Source: Thermoanaerobaculia bacterium (GTDB lineage Bacteria > Acidobacteriota > Thermoanaerobaculia > Thermoanaerobaculales > Sulfomarinibacteraceae). Taken from it: a DNA stretch of 44,053 nucleotides. Positions 22,743 to 31,266 of this stretch are shown here, one piece after another. Under the pieces are notes generated by a model. The model was not told the origin of the DNA. It did not search any database and saw only the letters and a list, made by a program, of their open reading frames with translations. The stretch spans positions 1-44,053 of the forward strand of contig JAMOVQ010000081.1 in assembly GCA_027067575.1 (NCBI GenBank), read 5' to 3'. Both the position numbers and the translations under genes were made by a program. Each line of letters begins with the position of its first letter. Within the stretch, counting starts at the first letter, position 1.

Positions 22743-22899
22743 CACCGTGGGGCCGACCCGAAGCGCCCCCGTCCAGGGACCAGCGAAGCGACGTCCCGGT
22801 CACCGATCCAAGAGACTCCCGCCCTTCACAATCGACGCCCCTGCGGGGTGCAGTCCGAGCCGCAGGAGTCGGGGCGCCCCCGCCCCCACGGCCCCGAGG
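22743..22899. other. Intergenic stretch without a recognisable gene
   Basis: This stretch lies between the tRNA-Gln promoter and the dispersed repeat. I see no gene or RNA in it; the translations are Arg/Pro-rich noise. Confidence 0.4.
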
Positions 22900-23070
22900 A
22901 GCGCAGCGACCCGGGGGAGCCGCGAAGGCGGCGCCAGCGGCACGCTCGGACGGCGCGGGGGAAGCTCGCTTCCACCGCGATGACGGGCCGGGACGCTCAG
23001 CCCGCGCGAAGCGCGGGGGCCGGCCGCCGGTTCGCCCTCCGGCAGGCCGGGTTCTCGTGGCCGGGACGCG
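22900..23070 (+). repeat. Dispersed GC-rich repeat, longest copy
   Basis: It contains a palindrome CCCGCGCGAAGCGCGGG (23001-23017) followed by the shared core GGCCGGCCGCCGGTTCG. The 36 bases at 22999-23034 are identical to the reverse complement of 39812-39847. Upstream blocks (GCAGCGAC, GGCGGCGCCAGCG, AGCTCGCT-CCACCG) also match the copy at 39812-39947, and the tail matches the copy at 1002-1049. It fills the gap between tRNA-Gln and the secreted-protein operon. Confidence 0.75.
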
Positions 23071-23143
23071 AGATGCGTCCCGATGGAGCGCCACCGCCGT
23101 ACATCATGGATCGGCAGCGCGACGGCCTCGATCGGTTCCAGCC

Positions 23144-23172
23144 TTGACACCGGGTTCTTCCAGAGGTATGAA
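23144..23172 (+). promoter_or_regulatory. Promoter of the secreted paralogue operon
   Basis: TTGACA (23144-23149) and TATGAA (23167-23172) are exactly 17 bp apart. The leader is about 27 nt with GGGAGG (23194-23199). No comparable promoter is seen inside the eight genes that follow, so this site probably drives all of them. Confidence 0.75.
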
Positions 23173-23205
23173 GGATGCAGAAGCATACAACCTGGGAGGC
23201 GTGGG

Positions 23206-24426
23206 ATGGCAAGGTCGATCCGAGTCGTTACCGCGGCGGTCTTCGCCGCCGTCCTCGTGGCATTGCCGGCGTGGCAGGGAGCCGCACAGACGTGGAAGGA
23301 CTTTCTGAAGAGCACGGCTGCGAACGCCGTGGACGGGCAGCTCGGCGGGGAAGCGGGCAGGATCCGCCGGGTCCGGGTGGTGGCCCGTCATCCTTCCGAG
23401 ATCACCGTCGAAGCTCGCCTGACCGACGTCACGGACCCGTCCTCGGTCCGGCTGGAGGCCGAGCTCCTCGACAACAAGGGCAACCCCATTGAACCGATCG
23501 TGGTGAAGCACGGTGCGATTCCGAAAGGAGAGGGCACGGTCGAGGCGACGGTGCGGTACACGGGAAGCGGCTCGGTCTACTCCTCGATCCTGCTGCTCAA
23601 GCTGGTCCACACCTCCAGCGGGAAGGTCTCCTCCCAGCGCAGCACGATGGTCGCAAAGAGCTGGGAGGGTCCCGGGGAGGGACCTGTTCTGGAGGATGCG
23701 TCAGACCGCCCATCACCCCCTCCGACGCCGGCGCCGAGGGTCGTCCGGCTGCACCCCGTACCGGTCGGCAACACGCCGAAGGGCGCGTCGGCCGTCGGGA
23801 TCGGGGGACTCCAGTTCCGCACGCCACCGGTCAGTCCTCCCGCCCGGACCGGCTCGCCGGCGCAGGTTCCGCCTCCACCCCGTCGGCCGCTGTCCCCCGG
23901 CGCCGTCCAGCTCGCGGCGGGGCGGAGAGCGACGCTCGTCGACCTCTACCGTGCCGCCTTCCACGGGAGCTGGCGAAACGCCACGACGGCGCTCCCGTTC
24001 AACGGCTCGGACGGAGACCGACGTGGTTTCGTCCGGGCGCTGGGAGCCCACGCGCTGATCGACGGCACGCGGCACGAGCGGGTGCTGGAGACCCACCCGG
24101 AGTGGAAGCCCCACGGGAAGATCGTTGGCGAGATCACCGTCCAGCTGCCAGAGAAGGCGCGGCACCTGGCGGGGACCGTCGGATTCCTTCCCGGCTCGAG
24201 AAGTCCCGACGGCGTCACCGCCGAGGTGTTCATGCGGGCGAAGGGGATGCCGGCAACCCGGCTCTGGGTCCGGCGGGTCCGGCCGGCCGATGGAGCCGTT
24301 CCGTTCAGCGTCACGATTCCTCGGGAGTTTGCCGGAAAGCGTGTCGTCGTTGAGCTCAGGGTTGACGCGGGCCCGTCCTCCCGGCAGGACTGGTTCGCTT
24401 GGAGCGATCTGCGGATCACCGACTGA
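23206..24426 (+). CDS. Secreted protein A of the paralogue operon (beta-sandwich-like)
   Basis: The 406-residue product has a signal peptide (cleavage near PAWQGAAQ, residue 28). Residues about 52-140 look like a beta-sandwich (ITVEARLTDVTDPSSVRLEAEL, then VYSSILLLKLVHTSSGKVSS). A Pro-rich linker (about 160-250) follows, and a C-terminal domain (about 262-406) with strands such as GKIVGEITVQL and RVVVELRVDAGP, ending QDWFAWSDLRITD. This layout recalls carbohydrate- or protein-binding modules, but I do not recognise a family. No lipobox or membrane anchor is present. It is the first gene after the promoter, 5 bp before the next gene. Confidence 0.75.
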   Translation: MARSIRVVTAAVFAAVLVALPAWQGAAQTWKDFLKSTAANAVDGQLGGEAGRIRRVRVVARHPSEITVEARLTDVTDPSSVRLEAELLDNKGNPIEPIVVKHGAIPKGEGTVEATVRYTGSGSVYSSILLLKLVHTSSGKVSSQRSTMVAKSWEGPGEGPVLEDASDRPSPPPTPAPRVVRLHPVPVGNTPKGASAVGIGGLQFRTPPVSPPARTGSPAQVPPPPRRPLSPGAVQLAAGRRATLVDLYRAAFHGSWRNATTALPFNGSDGDRRGFVRALGAHALIDGTRHERVLETHPEWKPHGKIVGEITVQLPEKARHLAGTVGFLPGSRSPDGVTAEVFMRAKGMPATRLWVRRVRPADGAVPFSVTIPREFAGKRVVVELRVDAGPSSRQDWFAWSDLRITD

Positions 24427-24431
24427 AGCCG

Positions 24432-25169
24432 ATGCGGCGGCCGTTCCTCTGTCTCCTCGTCGTGACGCTGGGTGCGGCGATCGCCTCCGCCGGACAGCCG
24501 GTGGCGGTCTCCGTTACGCCGGACACCGTCCGGCCGTACGAGAGCGTGGTGCTGCGTGTCGAGGGATCGGGTTTCGGACCCGGGTGCCGGGCGCTTCTCG
24601 GCCGTGCCGGGCGGTACGTCCCGGTGGCCACCACCGTGGAGGGAGGGACGGTGGTGGAGATCCGGCTCCCTGCCGGGCTGCCGCCGGTTCCGCGCGAACG
24701 CGCCGTCGTGGTGGAGTGCGGTTCGACCCGCACGGCTCCGCTGACCGTCACGGTGAACCGCTCCATGCCGGGCGGCGCGCAGCCTGTCCCGTCCCCCTCT
24801 CTCGCCGCGGCGGCGGGTGCCGCCTCGGCGGCGGAACCTGAGCCGGCCACTGCGGCGGTACCGGTTCTCGCCCGTCTCGACCCCTGGACCGTGCCCGCAG
24901 GGGAGCCGTTCACCCTGACGCTGACCGGGAGCCGGTTCGAGGAGGGCGCGTCCGTGGAGGTGACGGTGAACGTCAACGCGGGCACATCGCGCCCACCGGA
25001 GTACCGGCCGCGGCGGTTCCCCGCCGACCGGCTCTCCGACACCGTCTTGCTCGTCGACTTCGACCGCGGTTTCGCGCCGGAGCCCCCGCTCCGGCCGGTC
25101 CGTGTCGTGAACCGTTCCGGGGCGCAGAGTGCGCCCCTCTACCTTCGGATCTCCGGGAGGACACCATGA
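24432..25169 (+). CDS. Secreted protein B of the paralogue operon (two IPT/TIG-like domains)
   Basis: The 245-residue product has a signal peptide (ending AAIASAG, residue 22). Residues about 25-105 resemble an IPT/TIG immunoglobulin-like domain (VSVTPDTVRPYESVVLRVEG, then SGFGPGCRALLGRAGRYVPV). An Ala/Pro/Ser-rich linker (110-145) follows, then a second IPT-like domain (LARLDPWTVPAGEPFTLTLT, then GSRFEEGASVEVTVN). Such domains act as spacers or binding modules in surface proteins. The gene overlaps the next by 4 bases (ATGA). It is not a paralogue of the later genes but is clearly part of the operon. Confidence 0.75.
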   Translation: MRRPFLCLLVVTLGAAIASAGQPVAVSVTPDTVRPYESVVLRVEGSGFGPGCRALLGRAGRYVPVATTVEGGTVVEIRLPAGLPPVPRERAVVVECGSTRTAPLTVTVNRSMPGGAQPVPSPSLAAAAGAASAAEPEPATAAVPVLARLDPWTVPAGEPFTLTLTGSRFEEGASVEVTVNVNAGTSRPPEYRPRRFPADRLSDTVLLVDFDRGFAPEPPLRPVRVVNRSGAQSAPLYLRISGRTP

Positions 25170-26623
25170 GACGATCCACTGGCGCCGCGGCGTGCCTCGC
25201 CGTGTTGCTGTTCGCATACCCCGTCCGCGTGGCGCACGCCGCCCCGGGAACGGACCAGTTCGGAGCTCTCAAGCTGGCCGACCACGTCCATCTGATGCAG
25301 GTGCTGCCACAGCTTCAGACGGCGGACAGGCAGAGCGAGGAGTCGAGAAAACGGCAGGGGCGTGGCCCCGCCGCCGGGGCCATCGCCGTCGGCGACCTCG
25401 CCACGGTCCGCCAACTCGACCGGTTCCCCGGCGTCTCGCTGGAGCGGCTGTGCCGTCTCAGCCTGACGGTGTACCCCGACGTCAACGCGGACTCCGGGAT
25501 CTTCTACTACCGGCCCAGACGGTTCGTGCTGAAGTTCGAGCCGGAAGAGGGGTACTACCTCAACCTGGACTACAAGGCGAAGGGACGGGACGAACAGTCC
25601 GTGCTGATCCAGGCCCGGCTGACGCCCGGGTTCGCCCAAGTGGACAGGGTCGTGCTCAAGGCGCTCCTCATGTCCGCGCTCCACCGGCTCGGGCGCGAGG
25701 TGGCCGACCCGATCCTCCTGCCCCTGCCGGCCACCTACGAGGTCTCGTTCAACCTTCAGAACTGGGAGATCGAGAGCGTCACCGTCAACGGCGTGGATCC
25801 CGAGAGCGGTGAGATCGTGCTCAGCCTCGCGGCGTCGGTACCCGACGCGACGCTCGTGGCCAACACGCTGGGGAACCTCAACGGCCTGGTCGGGTCGGTG
25901 GAGTTGCGGCCCGCGCTGATCTCGCCGAGCCAGAGCCTGACGACGCCGATCCAGATCCCGGCCAGCATCCGCCTGGCGGACATCCGGAGCGCCCCGCCGC
26001 TGACACCGGCCGATATCGTCCCACGGTTCCGGAACCCCTGGCCGTTCGACCTTCGGCTCTCGTACCTCTGCTACCTGGCGGGGAACCCGGCTTCGGCACT
26101 GGAGGTCCGGGGATGGAGCCTCGGGGACGCGGTGCTCCACCCCGGGGACACGGCCGAGCTACCCGCGCACGCACTCAACGCGGAGCTCCGGAAGTCTCCG
26201 GCCGTTGTCGTGGCCGATCTGGACGCCTCCCGCGAGGCACTGGACGCCGTCGTCCAGCGGCTGACGGGCGGTGTGGGGTCGCTTCCCGTGGCCACGCTGA
26301 ACATCGAGGCCGTCGGGCGCGGGCTGTTCGAGCAGTACAACATCCACAAGATCATGGTGGAGGTCGAGTCCACGGCGTTCGATCCCGAAGGACGGACCGC
26401 GGAGAGCCACCTCTACGTGCTGACGGAGGACGAGCCGCGGGTGACCTCCGACCCGCTTTACCTGGCGGGTGAGCCGGGACCCGGCCTCTACCGGTACCGG
26501 GTCGGCATCATCACGCTCGACGGGCAGGGGCACCAGGACGCCGCCTGGCGGAAGCCCGGGGCGATGCTGTGGAACACCATCACCGTCGGCTCCAAGGTCG
26601 TGGAGGAGGTGCTGGGGCAGTGA
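25166..26623 (+). CDS. Secreted protein C, remote member of the YYLP paralogue family
   Basis: The 485-residue product has a signal peptide (ending VRVAHAAPG). An N-terminal extension of about 110 residues precedes IFYYRPRRFVLKFEPEEGYY (112-131), which matches the WYYLPDRPHLxVD block of the downstream paralogues in position and pattern. Its C-terminal part, IHKIMVEVESTAFDPEGR then DPLYLAGEPGPGLYRYRVGIITLDGQG, matches the C-terminal module of the large paralogues (VRHVTLDLHYDAAG then EYQYILRWRFRGG in protein H). The GGG-HFL block is missing. It starts in a 4-base overlap with the IPT-like gene and ends in a GTGA overlap with the next, so translation is coupled on both sides. Function unknown. 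Confidence 0.75.
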   Translation: MRRSTGAAACLAVLLFAYPVRVAHAAPGTDQFGALKLADHVHLMQVLPQLQTADRQSEESRKRQGRGPAAGAIAVGDLATVRQLDRFPGVSLERLCRLSLTVYPDVNADSGIFYYRPRRFVLKFEPEEGYYLNLDYKAKGRDEQSVLIQARLTPGFAQVDRVVLKALLMSALHRLGREVADPILLPLPATYEVSFNLQNWEIESVTVNGVDPESGEIVLSLAASVPDATLVANTLGNLNGLVGSVELRPALISPSQSLTTPIQIPASIRLADIRSAPPLTPADIVPRFRNPWPFDLRLSYLCYLAGNPASALEVRGWSLGDAVLHPGDTAELPAHALNAELRKSPAVVVADLDASREALDAVVQRLTGGVGSLPVATLNIEAVGRGLFEQYNIHKIMVEVESTAFDPEGRTAESHLYVLTEDEPRVTSDPLYLAGEPGPGLYRYRVGIITLDGQGHQDAAWRKPGAMLWNTITVGSKVVEEVLGQ

Positions 26624-27654
26624 AGCCCGCCGCCGCGCTCCTGGTGGTCCTCGCGACGTGGCCCGCCGGCGCCGGGCCGGTGCTCCAGGGGGCCCGCCAG
26701 ACGCCGGACGGCGCCTGTTACCCGGATCATGCCGATCCGACGCTCTGGTACCTGGCCCCCCCTCCGCCCGTCCTGACCGCGCCCTCGGGACGAAGCACGG
26801 TTGAGCTGACGCTGTTCGGGTACCACGGCAGCAGCACGACGGCCGACGAGACCGCGTTCGCCGCGGGCGGCGTGCTCCAGTTCCGCCTCCGGTTCCCCCA
26901 CGATCCTGGGCGGCTGACCCGGGCCGCCCGGGCGCTCGGCGGTGCGGTGCGCGTGGTCCCGATCACCCTGTCCCGGGTGGATGCGTTGGTGGTGTTCCCC
27001 GGAACCGCCGCCCGACCCGCCACGGAAACCGGCGGCTCGGACGAGGGCGAGGGTGGCGCATGGGAGGAGCGGGCGTTCTCGATCCGCCTGACGCCGGCGG
27101 ACCAGGCGCTGCTCCGGCGGGCGTGGGAGGCGGGTTCGACGACCCTCTCCGTCGACATCGCAGCGTACGCTGTGCTTCGCGTTCCGGAGGGCGACGGAAA
27201 CGGCAGGACCCGCCCCGGGGAGGTCCCCGTCCTGGCCGATGCCGTCCCGGTCGTCCTGTCCGCGGCGAGCCCGGCGGTCCGCTGGCTCGATCTCGAGGCC
27301 GCCATCGCGGCGGACTATGCGGGACTGGAGGTCGGGTGCGCGGAGATCGAAGCGGCCGGGGGGGCGAGCGACACCGCCGCCATCGTCGTCCGGATCCGGG
27401 CCCGCGCCGTCAACGGCGACACGCTGGAGAAGATCGTCACGTTCCGGAAGGGCTCCCCCCCGGTGCAGACGGTCCGGTTCGACTCGGCCGTCCGGCTCGA
27501 CGACGGGTACGACGTCTGGACCGGACGGCGGTCGACGACCGGGGAGCTGGAAAGCCTCTCGAGCGAGCGGATCCCCGTCTGGCAGGGGTTCCTCGATGTC
27601 TGCGCCAGGAAGGCGGGGACGGAGGACCGGCTCGACCCAAGGATGCTGTACTGA
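26620..27654 (+). CDS. Secreted protein D, short remote member of the family
   Basis: The 344-residue product starts at a GTG overlapping the previous stop (GTGA). A signal peptide (MKPAAALLVVLATWPAGAG) is followed by ADPTLWYLAPPPPVLTAPSG (39-58), a clear version of the DPxxWYYLPxxPxL block, then VELTLFGYHG in the place of the FSFVKYV strand. The C-terminal part (IVVRIRARAVNGDTLEKIVT, PVQTVRFDSAVRLDDGYDVW) looks beta-rich but cannot be aligned by eye with the large paralogues. It may be a shortened or fast-changing member. One cysteine near the front (GACYPDH) is not in a lipobox position. Confidence 0.7.
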   Translation: MKPAAALLVVLATWPAGAGPVLQGARQTPDGACYPDHADPTLWYLAPPPPVLTAPSGRSTVELTLFGYHGSSTTADETAFAAGGVLQFRLRFPHDPGRLTRAARALGGAVRVVPITLSRVDALVVFPGTAARPATETGGSDEGEGGAWEERAFSIRLTPADQALLRRAWEAGSTTLSVDIAAYAVLRVPEGDGNGRTRPGEVPVLADAVPVVLSAASPAVRWLDLEAAIAADYAGLEVGCAEIEAAGGASDTAAIVVRIRARAVNGDTLEKIVTFRKGSPPVQTVRFDSAVRLDDGYDVWTGRRSTTGELESLSSERIPVWQGFLDVCARKAGTEDRLDPRMLY

Positions 27655-27665
27655 GGAGGATGCCG

Positions 27666-29489
27666 ATGGATGTTCGACACCGTACCCGGGCCGTGGTCGC
27701 CTCTCTGGCCGTGCTGCTTCTCGCGTCGTCCGCGTGGTCTCTCGTCTGGTACGACAGGGGCCGGCTGACGATCGGCGGGATCCAGCTGTTCCAGGACACG
27801 GAGGACCCCACGGTCTACTACTACCTCCCCACGGTGCCCAGCCTGGCGTTCACACCGGACGGGCACCCGCAACTCCTCTGCCTGAAGTACGTGGACCCGG
27901 ACGGGAACGCTTCGGGAGGGATCCTCCACTTCCTCGCCGGGCTCGACTTGCCCCCGGAACGGGTCGAGGCGCTGGAGAAGGCACTGCGGAAGAAGGTGCC
28001 CGGCGCGAAGCTCGCCGGGCCGGTCAGACTGCTGGAGCCGAAGCGCACCGCGGGCAAGGGCGCATCGGGGTCGGGGAAGACGGCGTCGTTCCGGGTGGTG
28101 TCGGCGATCCTCGCCTCGGCCGGTGAAGAGGGCGGCCTGACCCGGACGCTGATCGCGTCGGGACACGCCCCGCTGACGCCGGGGAGCCGGGCCGCCGTGG
28201 CCGCGACCCTCGACCCGAAGGGCGCGACCCTGCTCTGGGGCTCGTTCTCCGGCCCCACCTCGGACGTCTCGGTGACCATCGAGGCCGAGTACGAGGCCCG
28301 GGTCCGGGGGTACAACGCCGTGGTCACCGCCGACGTCACCACGCTGTACGAGCACTTCTCGATGGAGATGAACCAGCAGGAGGGGTACACCAAGCGGGAG
28401 CTCCGCCGGATCGTCGACGAGCTGCGCCACGACAACGTGCTCAAGATCGAGGTGTTCGACCGGTCGAAGAGCCTCGGGCTCGACTCGACGGGGATCGAGG
28501 CGATCCTCGATCTCGTGACCGACAAGCTGACCGCCCTGATGTTCGACCAGAAGGCGGGGCTGGCGAAGATGCCCGAGAAGGAGAGGGCGATCGCCAAGGG
28601 GCAGGTCCGCGGCCGGAGGAAGGCCGGCGCGTTCATCGAGTTCTTCTCTGGCGAGAAGGACCCGAAGTACGTCACCGACGACCAGTTCGTGCTCAAGTCC
28701 CGCAGCGACCTCAAGCGGACCACGTTCTCCATCAACCTGGCCCACGACACGACGGTCCGGGTGCCGGTCTACCTGACCGGGAACATGCGCGGTCTCTACG
28801 ACCGGTACCGCGACGATCCGGAGGTCTTCCGCGTCGTCAACCTGGCCGATCCGGCGTTCGAGGTGCGGGAGATCCACTTCGTGCTGGACGGCGCCTGGGC
28901 CGCACGGTTCCAGGACCTGATCAACTGGGTCTCGGTCCAGGCCCGCAAGGTGTACGGTTCGGAGCGGCCCACCGTGGCCGGCCAGCTCCAGCTGACGCCG
29001 AAGGACGTGGCGGACGGCACCCTGGAGCGGGTGTTCCGGTACCCGAGGCTCGGGGAAACCGGCGAGGACTGGCTCGGGTACGGCTACCGCGTCACGTGGA
29101 GCTTCCGCGGCCACGGGGAGACGACCCTGCCCGCGGGTGGCGGCTGGGACGAGAGCACGGCGCCCGTGGTGACCCTGGAGCCTCCGCTGACGATCACCGA
29201 GGCCGAGGCCGAGGTGGACACGGCGGCCATGGCCGACCGCGGGGTCCGCCGGGCGGTGGTGCAGGTCCGTGCGACGCGGCTGGGCAAGGCTGCGACCCGC
29301 AGGGTGGCGGTGGTCTCTCCGGACAGTGCCGAGCCGGTCGTGGAGCTCGCAGTGGCGGCCGATCCCGGGCAGGAACCGCAGGTCCGGGCGATCTGGATCA
29401 TGGACGACGGCTCCCGCGCCACCGGGCCGTGGACGGGGCTGGGCGAGGGGTACGTCTGGCTCCAGCCGCCACAACCCCCGGAGCCGTGA
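27666..29489 (+). CDS. Secreted protein E, YYLP paralogue (607 aa)
   Basis: The 607-residue product has a signal peptide (about 1-25). The N-terminal module has DPTVYYYLPTVPSLAF (48-62), GGILHFL (84-90), GAKLAGPV (113-120) and ASGHAPL (164-170). A helical middle part (about 235-350, for example KRELRRIVDELRHDNVLKIE) follows. The C-terminal module has GNMRGLYDRYRDDPEVFRVV (372-391), DPAFEVREI (395-403), YRVTWSFRG (474-482) and VTLEPPL (502-508). The ATG at 27666 is chosen because GAGGAGG (27653-27659) lies 6 nt upstream; an ATG at 27660 would touch it. The blocks are shared in the same order with proteins F, G and H. Function unknown. Confidence 0.8.
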   Translation: MDVRHRTRAVVASLAVLLLASSAWSLVWYDRGRLTIGGIQLFQDTEDPTVYYYLPTVPSLAFTPDGHPQLLCLKYVDPDGNASGGILHFLAGLDLPPERVEALEKALRKKVPGAKLAGPVRLLEPKRTAGKGASGSGKTASFRVVSAILASAGEEGGLTRTLIASGHAPLTPGSRAAVAATLDPKGATLLWGSFSGPTSDVSVTIEAEYEARVRGYNAVVTADVTTLYEHFSMEMNQQEGYTKRELRRIVDELRHDNVLKIEVFDRSKSLGLDSTGIEAILDLVTDKLTALMFDQKAGLAKMPEKERAIAKGQVRGRRKAGAFIEFFSGEKDPKYVTDDQFVLKSRSDLKRTTFSINLAHDTTVRVPVYLTGNMRGLYDRYRDDPEVFRVVNLADPAFEVREIHFVLDGAWAARFQDLINWVSVQARKVYGSERPTVAGQLQLTPKDVADGTLERVFRYPRLGETGEDWLGYGYRVTWSFRGHGETTLPAGGGWDESTAPVVTLEPPLTITEAEAEVDTAAMADRGVRRAVVQVRATRLGKAATRRVAVVSPDSAEPVVELAVAADPGQEPQVRAIWIMDDGSRATGPWTGLGEGYVWLQPPQPPEP

Positions 29490-29499
29490 GGAGGCCGTG

Positions 29500-31266
29500 A
29501 TGCGTGAACGAGCCCTCGCCGCTCTGGCCATCCTGGCGATGACCGCCGGAATCCTCCCGGCCCAGGAGGTGCTCCTGGATGGCTCGATCCGCGTTGGGGG
29601 GCTCACCCTGTTCGCCTCCCGGACCGACCCCGGCGTCTGGTACTACCTCCCGGACCGCCCGCACCTCGCGGTGGACTCCGCGGGCCGGCCCGAGTTCTCC
29701 TTCGTCAAGTACGTCTTACCCGGCCGCACGAACGGTGGCGGGAGCCAGGGAATCACCAGGGCCTCCGGCGGCGGTGTCGTCCACCTCCTGGCGAGCTACG
29801 AGGTACCGCCGGAGGCGGTGGAGAACGCCGAGGCCGAGTTGCGGGCGCTGGAAGGCCACGAGGAGGACCGGATCGCGGGCCCGATCCTGTACCGGGACGG
29901 GACGTTCGAGCTCGTCTCGGCCGTGACATCGCCCGACGGCGCCATGACGAGACGGGTGCTCGGCACCGGTAAGGCCCCGTTGATCGAGGGGGAGCGGGCA
30001 GCGATCTCTCTCGATCTGACACCCGAGGGGGCATCCTTCCTCTGGCAAACCCTTGACATGGAGCACCCCGACCTGACCCTCGTCTTCTCCATGCGGATGG
30101 CGGGCTACCGGACGCCGTACGAGGCGGAGCTCGTGGTGGACTGGGACCGGCTCTACCACCACCAGGCGATCAAGGCGGGGGTGAAGATCTACTGGGTGGG
30201 AATCGACGTGGACGCCCTCGTCGAGTCGCTCCTGACCGACGGCACGATCCAGGTGACGGTCAAGGGCGAGAGCGCACCGATGGAGAGTCTGCTCCAGTCC
30301 GCCTACGACCGGGTCACGCGGATCCTGTTCGAGGAGGTGCCGCCGGGCGAGGAGTCCCCGCCGGGCGAAGCTTCCTCCGGCGAGACCCTGGGGAGGCTCA
30401 TCGACGCCGCGCGCTCGGTGAGCGACCGGTGCAAGAACATCGACCTGACGGCCCGGTACCGCCTCCGCCACGTCCGCCGGTCCGGAAAGACCCGGCTGAC
30501 CCTCCGCCAGCAGAGCGAGGCGTCGCTGTTCGTCCTGCTCAGCGCCGACATCGGCCCCGTGGCCGCGCGGTACCGGGGCGATCCGGCGTTCTTCAAGGCG
30601 GTCAACCTGGAGGACCCGACGTTCCGGCAGCGGGAGGTCAGCGTCACGTACGACGGCGACGCCGAGGCGTTCGCCGAGGCGTTGAACCACGTGGTGGTGC
30701 AACTGAGGAAGCGTCACGGCGACGGCAGCGTCACCCTGCGCGAGGCGCTGCTCCGGCCGGGACGGCTGACGGGTGAGCACGGCCCCCTCGTGTTCACCTA
30801 CCCCAACGCCGGCGACGACGACCCCGTGGCGTGGCTGGATTACGAGTGGCGTGCGATCTGGAGTTTCCGCCAGGGGTTCGACCACGACACGGGCTGGCAG
30901 GAGTCGAACGCCTTCGCCATTGCCCTCAGCCCTCCGTTCCTGGTCCGGAGGCTCGCCCTCGATGGGGACCGAAGCGTGCTCGAAGGCGCGCACGTCCGCG
31001 CGGTGACGGCCGAGATCGTGTGGGATCTGCTCGGCCACACCGAACGCCGCCTGGTCACGGTCCGGCCGTCCCAGATCCCCCGAACGGTCCCCGTCCTGCT
31101 CTCCCGGGAGGACCCGACGGTCCGGGTCACGCTCCGCTGGCACCTTGCTGGCGGGCGGAGGATCGAGACCGGGCCGCGAAAGGAACGCTCCGACATCGTC
31201 TTCATCGACGAGATCCCCGAAACGGCCGCCCCCGGGACGGGGGTGCCGGACCATGGAGGTACCTGA
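29500..31266 (+). CDS. Secreted protein F, YYLP paralogue (588 aa)
   Basis: The 588-residue product has a signal peptide (MRERALAALAILAMTAGILPAQ). It carries the clearest form of the family blocks: WYYLPDRPHLAVDSAGRPEF (47-66), GGGVVHLL (90-97), GTGKAPL (155-161), VVDWDRLY (212-219), DPTFRQREV (372-380), QLRKRH (401-406) and DEIPET at 570-575. The ending DEIPET also closes protein H exactly, so that C-terminus is a conserved feature. It starts 10 bp after gene E with a GAGGAGG-type site and its stop overlaps the next start by one base. There is no enzyme motif that I can identify. Confidence 0.8.
   Translation: MRERALAALAILAMTAGILPAQEVLLDGSIRVGGLTLFASRTDPGVWYYLPDRPHLAVDSAGRPEFSFVKYVLPGRTNGGGSQGITRASGGGVVHLLASYEVPPEAVENAEAELRALEGHEEDRIAGPILYRDGTFELVSAVTSPDGAMTRRVLGTGKAPLIEGERAAISLDLTPEGASFLWQTLDMEHPDLTLVFSMRMAGYRTPYEAELVVDWDRLYHHQAIKAGVKIYWVGIDVDALVESLLTDGTIQVTVKGESAPMESLLQSAYDRVTRILFEEVPPGEESPPGEASSGETLGRLIDAARSVSDRCKNIDLTARYRLRHVRRSGKTRLTLRQQSEASLFVLLSADIGPVAARYRGDPAFFKAVNLEDPTFRQREVSVTYDGDAEAFAEALNHVVVQLRKRHGDGSVTLREALLRPGRLTGEHGPLVFTYPNAGDDDPVAWLDYEWRAIWSFRQGFDHDTGWQESNAFAIALSPPFLVRRLALDGDRSVLEGAHVRAVTAEIVWDLLGHTERRLVTVRPSQIPRTVPVLLSREDPTVRVTLRWHLAGGRRIETGPRKERSDIVFIDEIPETAAPGTGVPDHGGT

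Noticed and set aside
22900-23094. Possible small proteins with HRDDGPGRSARAKRGG-like text
   Set aside because: This is a translation of the dispersed repeat. The similar text near 39850 on the minus strand comes from another copy and not from a protein family.
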